Shown here piece after piece: positions 7,983 to 16,762 of a stretch of DNA of 64,000 bases (position 1 is its first letter; every line of letters starts with the position of its first letter). The DNA is from Paenibacillus sp. AN1007 (lineage in GTDB: Bacteria > Bacillota > Bacilli > Paenibacillales > Paenibacillaceae): the NCBI RefSeq assembly GCF_040702995.1, contig NZ_CP159992.1:5376001-5440000 (forward strand), written 5' to 3'. Under the pieces are notes generated by a model. That model was not told the origin of the DNA. It saw nothing but the letters and a program-made list of their open reading frames with translations, and did no database searches. The position numbers were made by a program, and so were the translations under genes.

Positions 7983-8408
7983 ATGCATGATGAAGTCTCA
8001 TCTGCCGTTCAGGAGATGATGAGCGGCCTGTGTCAGAGCACCACCGGCGATTTTTGCGGAATGGCCTGTGTGTCTGGATCGATGCTGCGCTGGAAATATA
8101 CCTCCGGGGCAACCAATGAACGTGTGAAACGGATGGCTATGCGCCCTGGACAAGATCTGGTAGGCACAGCGCTGAGAACGGGACGCACAGTCATGCTGGA
8201 TGAGCAATCCCGTGGAGAATATACGCCGGATCGCTGCCCGCTTATGCTTGCTGAACGGTTGGTATGTGCGATAGCCGTGCCCATGTTCAAGGAAGGCAGG
8301 CTGCCAAGCGGTGTACTGCTTGTAGGAAGCAGAACTCCCTGCACGTTTTCCCCCGAGATGGTTGTCCAAACGGAACAAACTGCCCGGCAGTTGGAGCAGT
8401 ATGCATGA
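7983..8408 (+). CDS. GAF-domain protein, possibly NreA-like
   Basis: A 141-residue single GAF domain with no output domain, so a sensory adaptor. Typical GAF features are visible: a central RPGQDLVGTALRTGRTVML helix-strand unit and a final AIAVPMFKEGRLPSGVLLVG sheet. Seven or so cysteines are scattered in it. The start is placed at ATG 7983 because AAAGGAAG at 7966-7974 is well spaced for it, while a GTG at 7974 overlaps that motif. A terminator separates it from the response regulator/kinase pair that follows. In Staphylococcus the GAF protein NreA binds nitrate and works with NreBC; the order here is similar, so an electron-acceptor signal is plausible but unproven. Confidence 0.8.
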   Translation: MHDEVSSAVQEMMSGLCQSTTGDFCGMACVSGSMLRWKYTSGATNERVKRMAMRPGQDLVGTALRTGRTVMLDEQSRGEYTPDRCPLMLAERLVCAIAVPMFKEGRLPSGVLLVGSRTPCTFSPEMVVQTEQTARQLEQYA

Positions 8409-8494
8409 GCGAGTACATGTGCAGGGCCTGAACTGCACCTCACCGGGATTACAGCTTCGCCACACATATTAACGATTTGTTTACATCTCATAAG

Positions 8495-8535
8495 GAGACT
8501 TTTCGGAGATTACCCTCTGAAAAGTCTCTTTTTTT
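8495..8535 (+). terminator. Terminator after the GAF gene
   Basis: A 10-bp stem GAGACTTTTC/GAAAAGTCTC (8495-8504 and 8519-8528) followed by seven T residues. It separates the GAF gene from the two-component operon. Confidence 0.85.
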
Positions 8536-8580
8536 GGTATGATAGAGGTAGATGAAGGAAGCGGACAGGGGGAAATGATT

Positions 8581-9231
8581 GTGATTCGACTGTTAGTCGT
8601 AGATGACCATGTAGTTGTACGTTCCGGGTTGATCGCCCTGCTTGAGGGTAAGAACGATATACATATTGTTGGAGATGCAGCCGATGGCGACGAAGCCATT
8701 GCCAAAGCACAGGAGCTGAAACCGGATGTGGTTCTGATGGATTTCAGTATGCCTCCGGGCAAGGACGGATTAACCGCTACTGCCGAATTGAAGAAATTAA
8801 TGCCAAATATATCGATTTTAATACTAACGATGCATGATGATGAGGAATACCTGTTCCGCGCAATCCACGCCGGGGCTTCAGGGTACATTCTCAAGAGTGC
8901 GCCCCATGAAGAATTACTCGCTGCCATTCGTTCTGTAGCCGATGGAAGTGCCTACCTCTATCCAAGTGCAACCAAGCGATTAATGAGTGAGTATCTGGAC
9001 AAAGCCAAACAGGAAAATGCCGGGCCGTATGACACCCTATCGGATCGGGAGAAAGAGATTCTGTCCTGGATCGCCAAAGGATATGCGAATAAGGAAATTG
9101 CCGAGCATCTAGTCATCAGCGTCAAAACGGTGGAATCCCACAAAAGTAATCTGATGGAGAAGCTTGGCCTGCGCACCAGACCGGAACTGGTGAAGTTCGC
9201 GATGAAAAAGGGGTTGTTAAACTTTGAGTAA
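8581..9231 (+). CDS. NarL/FixJ-family response regulator
   Basis: A two-domain response regulator of about 216 residues. The receiver domain begins IRLLVVDDH with the acidic pair, has the phospho-acceptor Asp in DVVLMDFSMPPGKDG and the conserved Lys in YILKSAP. The LuxR-type helix-turn-helix is at the C-terminus (LSDREKEILSWIAKGYANKE, then the recognition helix SVKTVESHKSNLMEKL). The start is set at GTG 8581 because GGGGG at 8568-8572 lies 8 nt away; an in-frame ATG at 8575 is an alternative with a tight spacing. It overlaps the kinase gene by 8 nt, so the two are coupled and are surely partners. Confidence 0.92.
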   Translation: MIRLLVVDDHVVVRSGLIALLEGKNDIHIVGDAADGDEAIAKAQELKPDVVLMDFSMPPGKDGLTATAELKKLMPNISILILTMHDDEEYLFRAIHAGASGYILKSAPHEELLAAIRSVADGSAYLYPSATKRLMSEYLDKAKQENAGPYDTLSDREKEILSWIAKGYANKEIAEHLVISVKTVESHKSNLMEKLGLRTRPELVKFAMKKGLLNFE

Positions 9232-10339
9232 ACCGCGCAAAAACAGACTCAGCGGATTAGCCGACCAGCCTGTTCAGCTGCTGCTGAAGGAGATTGACGA
9301 GCATATCTCAGACAATGAGTTCCGAAGCAAACTGAAGGGATCACTGCATCAGCTCAGCGACCTGAAATTTGCACTCGATGAATCCTCGATTGTAGCGCTG
9401 ACGAATCGTCTAGGCAAAATCCAATACGTAAACGATAAATTCTGTGAGATCTCGCAGTATACTCGCGAAGAGCTGATTGGTCAGGACCACCGGATTATCA
9501 ACTCGGGGTATCACGGTAAAGCCTTTATGAAGACGCTATGGAACACGATTTCTGCTGGCAAGGTGTGGAATGGCGAGATTCGGAATCGCGCCAAAGACGG
9601 CAGTTATTACTGGGTGAACACCACGATCGTGCCTTTTCTGGACAATGACGGTGAGCCTTATCAGTATTTGGCCGTGCGCAGCGAGGTGACCAAACTCAAA
9701 CAAGTTGAAGGCGAGCTGCAGCAGATGATGTCACAAGTGATGAACATTCAGGAAGAGGAACGGCGCCGCATCTCCCGTGAACTCCATGACGGAATCGGAC
9801 AAAGCCTCTTCTCTCTCGTTATCCAGATGGACCGCCTGCTGGCAGATCAAGCAAATCCGGGTGTGGAAGCGTTACGGAAACAGGTCACCACTATTATGGA
9901 GGATGTACGGGGTTTGGCCTGGGAGCTTCGGCCGTCTGTCCTGGACGATCTCGGCGTAGTTCCTGCGATTCGTACCTATATCGAGAACTATACTCGTCAC
10001 TACGGCATCGAGGTTGTTCTGGAATGCAGCCTGCGCAAGCGGCTCGATATAAACAAGGAGATTGCCATCTATCGTATCATCCAGGAAGCTTTAACGAATG
10101 TCGCCAAATATGCTGACACTGCAGAGGCCCGTGTAACGGTTGAAGACAGTGAAGATCTCACGCTCGTTGTTATTGAAGATCAAGGCACCGGATTTAATGA
10201 GGACTCAGCGGGCCATGGTGTTGGGTTGTTCAGTATGGAGGAACGTGCACGCGGAGCAGGCGGGACGTTACGCATTACGTCTGAACCCGGTGAAGGCACA
10301 ACGGTAACCCTTTTACTTCCTAAAACAGAGCGTGCATAG
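9224..10339 (+). CDS. PAS-domain sensor histidine kinase (NarX/NreB class)
   Basis: A 371-residue cytoplasmic kinase starting at TTG 9224 behind AAGGGG. Residues about 50-165 form a PAS-PAC sensor (IVALTNRLGKIQYVNDKF; DHRIINSGYH). A HisKA_3 dimerisation helix follows, with the phospho-acceptor His in RRISRELHDGIGQSL, and then a HATPase_c domain (N box EALTNVAKYA; G boxes EDQGTGFNED and GVGLFSMEERA). There are no membrane segments. NreB-type oxygen sensors have four cysteines in the PAS domain; this one has only one, so it should not bind that [4Fe-4S] cluster. The signal is unknown. It forms an operon with the preceding response regulator. Confidence 0.92.
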   Translation: MSKPRKNRLSGLADQPVQLLLKEIDEHISDNEFRSKLKGSLHQLSDLKFALDESSIVALTNRLGKIQYVNDKFCEISQYTREELIGQDHRIINSGYHGKAFMKTLWNTISAGKVWNGEIRNRAKDGSYYWVNTTIVPFLDNDGEPYQYLAVRSEVTKLKQVEGELQQMMSQVMNIQEEERRRISRELHDGIGQSLFSLVIQMDRLLADQANPGVEALRKQVTTIMEDVRGLAWELRPSVLDDLGVVPAIRTYIENYTRHYGIEVVLECSLRKRLDINKEIAIYRIIQEALTNVAKYADTAEARVTVEDSEDLTLVVIEDQGTGFNEDSAGHGVGLFSMEERARGAGGTLRITSEPGEGTTVTLLLPKTERA

Positions 10340-10417
10340 GGCTTACAAAACTTGGGCTTCTTTATGCAAATCTGCAGCTGTAAGCGCAAGCGTTACGGGC
10401 TCAGCTTATAGACATAA

Positions 10418-10438
10418 GGCGATGGGTTGACCATCGCC
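10418..10438. terminator. Hairpin between converging genes
   Basis: An 8-bp stem GGCGATGG/CCATCGCC with a 5-nt loop. The T-rich flank is modest (TCTGTTTCTTT on plus). It probably ends the kinase operon and perhaps the converging gene too. Confidence 0.6.
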
Positions 10439-10464
10439 TCTGTTTCTTTACATCTTCTTTACAT

Positions 10465-11193
10465 CTATAAAGGATGCATCTCGTTTGACTCTTCTAACGT
10501 GAATCCAGGGAAAACACGCTGCACACGTACTGGAACAGTCTTCACAACTTCCCGTTTAGTAACTACATACTCCATCTTTCCTCCAGTTGAAATGGTTTTT
10601 CCATCATCAACCGCTGGAGTAAATAGAACAGTTAGATCCCAATATTCTACTCTCAATTCATCTCCTCCTGCCTGAATGCCTACTCTAACTAAATACTCAG
10701 GCCTCTGACCATTTATATTTTTTTTAATTGTCTTCATATCCAAAATCTTGGTGGATAACATCGTTGGCCCCATAGAGAAGTGCTCTTGCTTCAATCGATC
10801 TACATCCATATTGAACGTCGATTTCTTTAAAAGATCTTCAATCCCCGTATCCATCCCAGCCAAGAAAACTTGGATTGTATTATTTATACGGGCTAACTCA
10901 AAAGGCCCGATGTCTTTCATGTTTTCATCCCACACATTTTCGTAAGGGATACCTGTGGTATGAATTGAAACCGTTTGGGTTTTATCGTTCCACGAGACCG
11001 ATGCACCCAGCGCTTTCGACACAAAACTAATTGGAACCATGACACGGTTATTAACCATTTTTGGAGCTGCATCCGTTTGCAACTGGGTTCCGTTCACATT
11101 CAATTTGATCATTCCGGCTGCATATGCTGAACCCAGCACACCTGACATTACCGCAACCGTAGTTAAGACGGATAATAAAATCTTTTTCCTCAT
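10465..11193 (-). CDS. Exported protein with copper amine oxidase N-terminal-like domain
   Basis: A 242-residue exported protein. The signal peptide covers residues 1-26 (RKKILLSVLTTVAVMSGVLG, cleaved near AYAA). Residues 27-80 are the CuAO N-domain (IKLNVNGTQLQTDAAPKMVN, then VMVPISFVSKALGASVSWND), a wall- or surface-associated module common in Paenibacillus and unrelated to amine oxidation itself. The rest is a beta-rich domain of unknown function. The frame is open upstream to 11229, but a strong AGGAGGG motif sets the start at 11193. Monocistronic. Confidence 0.85.
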   Translation of the reverse strand: MRKKILLSVLTTVAVMSGVLGSAYAAGMIKLNVNGTQLQTDAAPKMVNNRVMVPISFVSKALGASVSWNDKTQTVSIHTTGIPYENVWDENMKDIGPFELARINNTIQVFLAGMDTGIEDLLKKSTFNMDVDRLKQEHFSMGPTMLSTKILDMKTIKKNINGQRPEYLVRVGIQAGGDELRVEYWDLTVLFTPAVDDGKTISTGGKMEYVVTKREVVKTVPVRVQRVFPGFTLEESNEMHPL

Positions 11194-11444
11194 ATGATTT
11201 TCCCTCCTCCTATTCAACAATAAAAACACGTAACATTTAGAAAAGTTACACCGTTATTTTTATTTTTGTGTGGCGATTAATTACAGACTTCGCTTCCCGC
11301 ATATATATGTGACAAAATGAAGGGAATCTATCGACTATTTTTAACATATTTAATAAAATCAGTTGACTACAGTTACGTTTCGTCATTAAACTATGAATGC
11401 TGCAGTGATACTGCATACAGGAAAACGAAAAGGATGGTTCCAAC

Positions 11445-11939
11445 ATGTCACAGAGGCGTTCCTCCAAAGGCGGAGAAATTCCGCAAATGTATAACCTGGA
11501 CGAGATGGATCGCAAAATTATTGCCGCCCTCCATCAGAACAGCCGGATATCCTATACAGACCTCGGCACACAGATCGGATTATCACGCGTAGCCGTTCAA
11601 GCTCGCATTAATGCATTATCGGAAAAAGGAATTATCGAACGCTTTACCGTTGTCATTAATCCTGGCAAGGTTGGGCTGCAGGTCTCTGCCTTTTTTAATG
11701 TCGATGTGGAACCACGCTTCCTGGACGAAGTGGCGGAGAGGCTGGATGAAGAGCCAGCTGTGACCAGCCTCTACCACATGACAGGCCCAAGCACCCTGCA
11801 TATGCATGGTATTTTTGCAGATATGGAAGAGATGGAGCAGTTTTTGCTGGAGAAGCTCTACCAGATGCCCGGCATCGTCAAGGTGGAATCTCAGATGCTG
11901 TTGAAACGATATAAAAGCCGTATGGGCATGAGACTCTAG
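11445..11939 (+). CDS. Lrp/AsnC-family regulator (YwrC-like)
   Basis: A 164-residue Lrp/AsnC protein. A helix-turn-helix at about residues 17-60 (LDEMDRKIIAALHQNSRISY and GLSRVAVQARINALSEKGII) is followed by the RAM/AsnC ligand-binding ferredoxin-like domain (VTSLYHMTGPSTLHMHGIFA; MPGIVKVESQMLLKRYK). It stands 12 nt upstream of two chromate-transporter genes, as ywrC does in the B. subtilis ywrCBA operon, so it most likely regulates that operon. A chromate or amino-acid signal is possible but not visible. AAAGGATGG precedes the ATG at 11445; a later start at 11487 is possible. Confidence 0.9.
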   Translation: MSQRRSSKGGEIPQMYNLDEMDRKIIAALHQNSRISYTDLGTQIGLSRVAVQARINALSEKGIIERFTVVINPGKVGLQVSAFFNVDVEPRFLDEVAERLDEEPAVTSLYHMTGPSTLHMHGIFADMEEMEQFLLEKLYQMPGIVKVESQMLLKRYKSRMGMRL

Positions 11940-11951
11940 GAGGATATCAGC

Positions 11952-12539
11952 ATGAGTTGGAAAGATTACAACGGTCTCGTGATCGGCATGGTACGAACCG
12001 GAATTCTCGGATACGGCGGCGGTCCCTCGGTTATTCCGCTCATCCGTTATGAGGCCGTCACTCGTTACAAATGGGTTAGCGATGATGAATTCGGCGAGAT
12101 TCTGGCCATTGCCAACGCCCTGCCGGGGCCTATTGCAACCAAGATGGCTGCTTATCTCGGGTATAAAACGAAAGGTGTACTGGGCGCTATTGTGTCCGTA
12201 CTCGCTCATATTTTGCCGACCAGCATAGCGATTATTGCTCTGCTCGGTTCAATGTACGCCCTGCGCGAATCCAAGATTGTCGCAGGGATGGTTGCTGCCG
12301 TACGGCCTGTCATTTTTGTAATGCTCGGCATGATGGCCTATGAATTTGCGATGAAAGCCTGGAAAGGGCTGGGTAAGTGGTTTGCCATATTATTCGGTTT
12401 GATTGCGTTTGCCGCACTGCAGCTGCTGAATATTCATCCCGGAATAGTCATTACGATTTTTCTTGCCTATGGCTTCTTCCATTTTGGTCTGGTGCAGCGT
12501 TTAAAATCCAAAGGCAGCTCCGACAAGGAGGTGTCCTAG
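11952..12539 (+). CDS. Chromate transporter, N-terminal-type half (YwrB-like)
   Basis: A 195-residue CHR-family monodomain membrane protein with about five or six hydrophobic segments. The family signatures GYGGGPSVIPLI near the N-terminus and ANALPGPIATKMA are clear. Short CHR proteins act as pairs of oppositely oriented halves; the partner follows one base after this stop. They export chromate, or possibly sulfate or another oxyanion. A GGAGG motif precedes the start. Same operon as the Lrp regulator. Confidence 0.9.
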   Translation: MSWKDYNGLVIGMVRTGILGYGGGPSVIPLIRYEAVTRYKWVSDDEFGEILAIANALPGPIATKMAAYLGYKTKGVLGAIVSVLAHILPTSIAIIALLGSMYALRESKIVAGMVAAVRPVIFVMLGMMAYEFAMKAWKGLGKWFAILFGLIAFAALQLLNIHPGIVITIFLAYGFFHFGLVQRLKSKGSSDKEVS

Positions 12540-12540
12540 G

Positions 12541-13086
12541 ATGCTTCAGACATGGTGGGAATTATTTTGGGGATTTTTTGTGGCGAACATCCTCGGATAT
12601 GGCGGCGGTCCCGCCTCCATTCCATTAATGCAGGAAGAGATTGTGAATCACTACCACTGGATGACAACCGAACAGTTCGGTGACGTGCTGGCCATCGGTA
12701 ATGCGCTCCCGGGCCCGATTGCCACGAAAATCGCTGCCTTTGTCGGATATCATGTCGCAGGCTGGTTTGGTGCTGTAATCGCCAGCTTTGCAACGATTGT
12801 ACCGTCAGCGGCCGCACTTATCTTGTTAATTCGTTTGTTAAACAAACACCGGACTTCACCTAAAGTCAGAGGCATGACCCTGCTAGTACAGCCGGTTATT
12901 GCAGTGCTCATGATTCTGCTCACATGGGAATTCGGCCAAGTATCTACGGACTCCATCGGGATCTGGCAGACGCTGATTATCGCAGGAATCTCGCTCTGGG
13001 TCATGACGAAGACGAAGCTGCATCCGGCTATTCTGATCATTATCGCTTTTGCTTACGGGGCATTGGTGCTGTCGCATACGATGTGA
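12541..13086 (+). CDS. Chromate transporter, C-terminal-type half (YwrA-like)
   Basis: A 181-residue CHR monodomain membrane protein, the second half of the pair. It repeats the signatures GYGGGPASIPLMQEE and IGNALPGPIATKIAA and has about six hydrophobic segments. It begins 1 nt after the upstream stop with AAGGAGG inside the end of that gene, so translation is probably coupled. The pair is expected to form a heterodimeric chromate efflux pump. A strong terminator follows. Confidence 0.9.
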   Translation: MLQTWWELFWGFFVANILGYGGGPASIPLMQEEIVNHYHWMTTEQFGDVLAIGNALPGPIATKIAAFVGYHVAGWFGAVIASFATIVPSAAALILLIRLLNKHRTSPKVRGMTLLVQPVIAVLMILLTWEFGQVSTDSIGIWQTLIIAGISLWVMTKTKLHPAILIIIAFAYGALVLSHTM

Positions 13087-13124
13087 TAATACTTTTCTCT
13101 TATCCCGTAATGGTCAAATACATC

Positions 13125-13158
13125 AAAAAGGATCTGAACAATGGTTCAGATCCTTTTT
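13125..13158 (+). terminator. Terminator of the Lrp/chromate operon
   Basis: A perfect 15-bp stem (AAAAAGGATCTGAAC with its complement), an AATG loop and a T-tract. The symmetry lets it also serve the converging gene at 13299. Confidence 0.9.
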
Positions 13159-13298
13159 GCATCATGCTGTTAAACTAATCATCAGCATGAACCCTGCTGC
13201 CAATCTACCAGCCGTGAGCATAAGCCCATAAGCCATCCAGCTGTCGGCCTTTTCAACCATGTCATACGTGACTGTACATCTCGTCCACCATGAACTTA

Positions 13299-15671
13299 TT
13301 ACTTGGCTTCAACCACTACGGTGATCTTCGTTTTTACTCCTGCATAGGAGACCGTAATCGTTGCTTTACCTTTACCAGTTGCTTGAATCACACCATCTTT
13401 TACAGTAGCTGTTGCGATCCGAGAGGATGTCCAGAGAGCGGGCTTGGATACATCGGCCTCGCTTCCATCCATATATGTTGCGGTAGCTTTAACCGCTGCC
13501 TTGTCTCCCGTTTTCATGGTCAATGTAACTTTGTCTGTCTGCAAATACTTCAGGGTATCTACATCCAGTGCAATCGTAACGCTTTTACTGCCATACTTTG
13601 CTGTGATTTTGGCTTTTCCTGAGTTCAAAGCTTTCACTTTGCCTTTATTCACTTGAGCCACTTTGTAACTGCTTGTTTTCCATTCTGCTTTGTCCGTAAT
13701 ATCCCGTTCGCTGCCATCACTCAAAGTCGCCGTTACTTTCAGATCAAAGGAATCACCCGATTTCAGGGAAATGGCCGGCTCGGATGCTTCGATCCGGGAG
13801 ATGACATCGACTTCAACCTGAATCGTAATTTTTTGGGAACCATATTCGGCTGTGATATTCGCTTTACCACTGCTGTTTCCTGTAATTACGCCTTTTTTCA
13901 CATCCGCTACGCGGGCATTACTGGATTTCCAGGTGGCATCTGCTGTAACGTCTTTCGTGTTACCATCACTATCCGTACCTGTAAGGATAACGGTTTGGGT
14001 TTCTTTGGCCGAAAGCACGACAAAGTTGACATCCGCCTCAAGACCGCTCGCCATACCAACCTCAACCAAGAGAGTCAACGTTTTACCTTCAATTTTGGCC
14101 GTAATCGTTGCTTTTCCTGTCGCTACCCCTGTAATAACCCCTTTGCTGTCTACCTCAGCGATTTTCTCACTGCTGCTGCTCCAGTCTGCATTTTCAGAAA
14201 CGTCCTTAGAAGTTTCGCCATACATTGCAAGCACTTTGGCAGTAGTCGTTCCGCCTACAGCGACGGCTGCTTTCTTCTTGTCCATCTCATATTTATCAGC
14301 AACATCTACGCTTACTGTGAATTTCACTGTTTTGCCGCCGTATGCTGCGGTAATGGTAGCTGTACCTGATTTATAAGCGATCAATTCACCGCCGCTGGAT
14401 ACAAATACAACATCTGCGTTGCTGGAAGCCCACGTCGCTTTGGACGTCACATCTTCTGTGCTCGCATCAATGTATTCTGCATTTACAGTCAATTTTTTCG
14501 TTCTGTTTTCCCCAGTAACACTCATGGCAAGCTTGTCGTTCACATCTTTGATATCCAGATATCTCGCTGTATCTACATCCACAGCAATTTCCACCATTTT
14601 GTCGTTATAGACGGCCTTGATTGTGGCTGATCCCGTGCTCACTGCTGTAATTTGACCTTTGAACACGGTTGCCACCTTCTCATTGCTGGACGTCCATACT
14701 GCCTGATCGGTTACGTTCACATCACTGCTGTTTGGATAGGAAGCCGTAACCACAACATTAGTCGTTTTAGTTCCGCTCAAGCGGAAGAAAACATTCTGTT
14801 TGTCTGCACTCAGCTTGCTGGTCAGATCCACATCCACGTCTACCGATACCGACTTGGTACCGTATTTCCCTGTGATTTTGGCAGACCCTCCGGAGTAACC
14901 TGTAATTTTACCCTTCAGCACATCTGCAACCTTCTCATTGCTGGATGTCCATTCCGCCAGATTGGTAACATCCTTCGTAGTCCCATCCGGATAAGTGGCC
15001 GTCAATACCACACTCTCACTTTTATTGAGAAGCAGGTTCACCTGCTTTTTGTCCACATCTACACGTTTGACCACTTCAACATTGACTTCTACCGTCACGC
15101 TCTGACTGCCCAGCTTCGCTGTAATCAATGCTGTTCCTGCGCTCTGACCGGTAACTTTCCCGTTTACTACAGTAGCAACCTTCTCATCACTGGTCGTCCA
15201 TGCTGCTGTGGTGGAGGCTGCTGCATTGGTGGTGTTGTCACTATAAGTGGCAGTCAGCTCAATGTCTTTGGTCTCCCCCATACGCAGATCAAGGCTCTGG
15301 ACATCTTTCGAAAGAGCTTTGACCTTCTTCGTTACTTTAACTTGAACGTCCTGAATCAGTCCCTTGTACGATGCCGTAAGGGTTGCTGTACCTTCTTCCT
15401 TCGCTGTAATCGAACCGTTATATGCAGTTGCTATCGAAGGATTATTGCTGCTCCAGGTTGTGCTGATTGTCACGTTAGCCGAGGTATTATCCGAATATAC
15501 CCCCGTCACAGTCACTGCTCCGGATTCGCCGACTTCGAGCGACATTTCATTTTTGGAAACTACAATTTTGGACAGTTCCTTCTCTGCCGCAGCGGCCAAG
15601 CCTACGTTGGAAATACTCAGCATCACTACCAGCATCATCACCATGTACTTGGTCAATCTTGGCTTTAACAT
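13299..15671 (-). CDS. Exported protein with nine tandem bacterial Ig-like repeats
   Basis: A 790-residue exported protein. After a signal peptide (residues 1-29, cleaved near AAAAE) the whole chain consists of about nine Big_2-type Ig-like domains of roughly 80-90 residues. Each carries a W-(T/S/K)-(S/T)-S tryptophan motif (TWSSNN, AWTTSDEK, EWTSSNEK, VWTSSNEK, TWASSNAD, DWSSSSEK, TWKSSNAR, EWKTSSYK, LWTSSRIA) and a G-x-A-x-I-T-A-x-Y/K-G terminal strand. There is no catalytic domain, LPxTG sorting signal or SLH domain, so it may be secreted or held non-covalently at the cell surface. Its role is probably structural or adhesive. Monocistronic. Confidence 0.88.
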   Translation of the reverse strand: MLKPRLTKYMVMMLVVMLSISNVGLAAAAEKELSKIVVSKNEMSLEVGESGAVTVTGVYSDNTSANVTISTTWSSNNPSIATAYNGSITAKEEGTATLTASYKGLIQDVQVKVTKKVKALSKDVQSLDLRMGETKDIELTATYSDNTTNAAASTTAAWTTSDEKVATVVNGKVTGQSAGTALITAKLGSQSVTVEVNVEVVKRVDVDKKQVNLLLNKSESVVLTATYPDGTTKDVTNLAEWTSSNEKVADVLKGKITGYSGGSAKITGKYGTKSVSVDVDVDLTSKLSADKQNVFFRLSGTKTTNVVVTASYPNSSDVNVTDQAVWTSSNEKVATVFKGQITAVSTGSATIKAVYNDKMVEIAVDVDTARYLDIKDVNDKLAMSVTGENRTKKLTVNAEYIDASTEDVTSKATWASSNADVVFVSSGGELIAYKSGTATITAAYGGKTVKFTVSVDVADKYEMDKKKAAVAVGGTTTAKVLAMYGETSKDVSENADWSSSSEKIAEVDSKGVITGVATGKATITAKIEGKTLTLLVEVGMASGLEADVNFVVLSAKETQTVILTGTDSDGNTKDVTADATWKSSNARVADVKKGVITGNSSGKANITAEYGSQKITIQVEVDVISRIEASEPAISLKSGDSFDLKVTATLSDGSERDITDKAEWKTSSYKVAQVNKGKVKALNSGKAKITAKYGSKSVTIALDVDTLKYLQTDKVTLTMKTGDKAAVKATATYMDGSEADVSKPALWTSSRIATATVKDGVIQATGKGKATITVSYAGVKTKITVVVEAK

Positions 15672-15919
15672 TATTTCCCTCCGATTATTATCATTTTATG
15701 CCTACTACTTAATGTCGGCAGAGACTTTCCAGATGTTTAGTCTTTCAGGAAATTTTCAGGTAATTATATGGAAAATCATTCCGCATCGTCATCTAACGGA
15801 GCTTATATGTGGGTGGAAACCTGTGCAGGCATCAGGTTCATTCATAACACAGCCTGCGGTGCATAATCTGAATAGAAGCGGGGTGCGAATCCCATTTTTC
15901 AGAATTGGGGGAAATTCGA
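15672..15919. other. Divergent promoter region
   Basis: The region between the Ig-like gene (minus) and the methyltransferase (plus). No clear promoter or operator could be assigned. Confidence 0.3.
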
Positions 15920-16525
15920 GTGGATCAGCCATTTGATTATATTGAATACTGGGAACAGACCTATCGTTCAGGGGAGACTTCGGGCAGAGGTTCGTATGGC
16001 GTATTGGCTGAGTTCAAAGCGGAGATTGTTAATGGACTAATACAGCGAGAGAATATTCATCGGATCATTGAATTTGGCTGCGGGGATGGCAACCAGCTGA
16101 AATATATGAGTTATGACCAATATCTTGGCATGGATGTAGCGGCCTCCTCTATTAAACACTGCGCGTCGCTGTATGCTGATGATCCTTCCAAAAGCTTCAT
16201 GCTGTATACACCTGGTCTATGGATTAATCGCGGATTTCTCCAAGCCGACCTGACGGTGTGCCTGGATGTGCTGTATCACATTACGGATGAGACAGACTTC
16301 CGCGCTACCCTCAGCGACGTTCTCCACGCTTCAACCAAGTGGGTTGTTATCTACACAAGGCTGAGAGAGGAAGGCAGCTCCGGCGTGCAGACGATACAGG
16401 ATCGGAACCTGTTTCATTACCTGTTTGATTATCCCGAGTTCAAGGTACACGAGATTATTCGTCAGCGATATCCGGAGCAATCCTCCGCCGATTTCGTGAT
16501 CCTGAAACGTTCGCCTGCAAAATGA
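15920..16525 (+). CDS. Class I SAM-dependent methyltransferase
   Basis: A 201-residue methyltransferase. The SAM-binding motif I is IIEFGCGDGNQL near residue 55, with the acidic motif II in YLGMDVAASS and motif post-I/III in LTVCLDVLYHI. The substrate is unknown. The start is placed at GTG 15920 because GGGGGAAA lies 8 nt upstream; a TTG at 15905 is inside that motif. No operon partner. A hairpin follows the stop by about 110 nt. Confidence 0.85.
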   Translation: MDQPFDYIEYWEQTYRSGETSGRGSYGVLAEFKAEIVNGLIQRENIHRIIEFGCGDGNQLKYMSYDQYLGMDVAASSIKHCASLYADDPSKSFMLYTPGLWINRGFLQADLTVCLDVLYHITDETDFRATLSDVLHASTKWVVIYTRLREEGSSGVQTIQDRNLFHYLFDYPEFKVHEIIRQRYPEQSSADFVILKRSPAK

Positions 16526-16633
16526 ACTGTCTGCGAACGATTAGCGAATTGCTAAACATACTGCTGCGGAACACACGGATAAACACAGAACATACAGGAA
16601 TACAGGAAAGACAGCGAAGACAACAAAATAGAA

Positions 16634-16650
16634 CCGCCCTGTAAGGGCGG
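16634..16650. terminator. Short GC-rich hairpin between converging genes
   Basis: CCGCCCT-GTA-AGGGCGG, a 7-bp stem with weak T-rich flanks on both sides. It lies between the methyltransferase (plus) and Nudix (minus) genes. Confidence 0.55.
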
Positions 16651-16762
16651 CCTCTTATCATTCCCGTTCGATATGCAGGACTCTCCCCAGCAGCATAACC
16701 GCTCTTGGCATAAAATAGGATACTGCGTGCAGGGAGCCAGCTGCACACGATGCCGCGGAGAT

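Noticed and set aside
13290..15668. Long plus-strand open frames opposite the Ig-like gene
   Set aside because: They are antisense shadows of a repetitive coding sequence; no ribosome site or family match.
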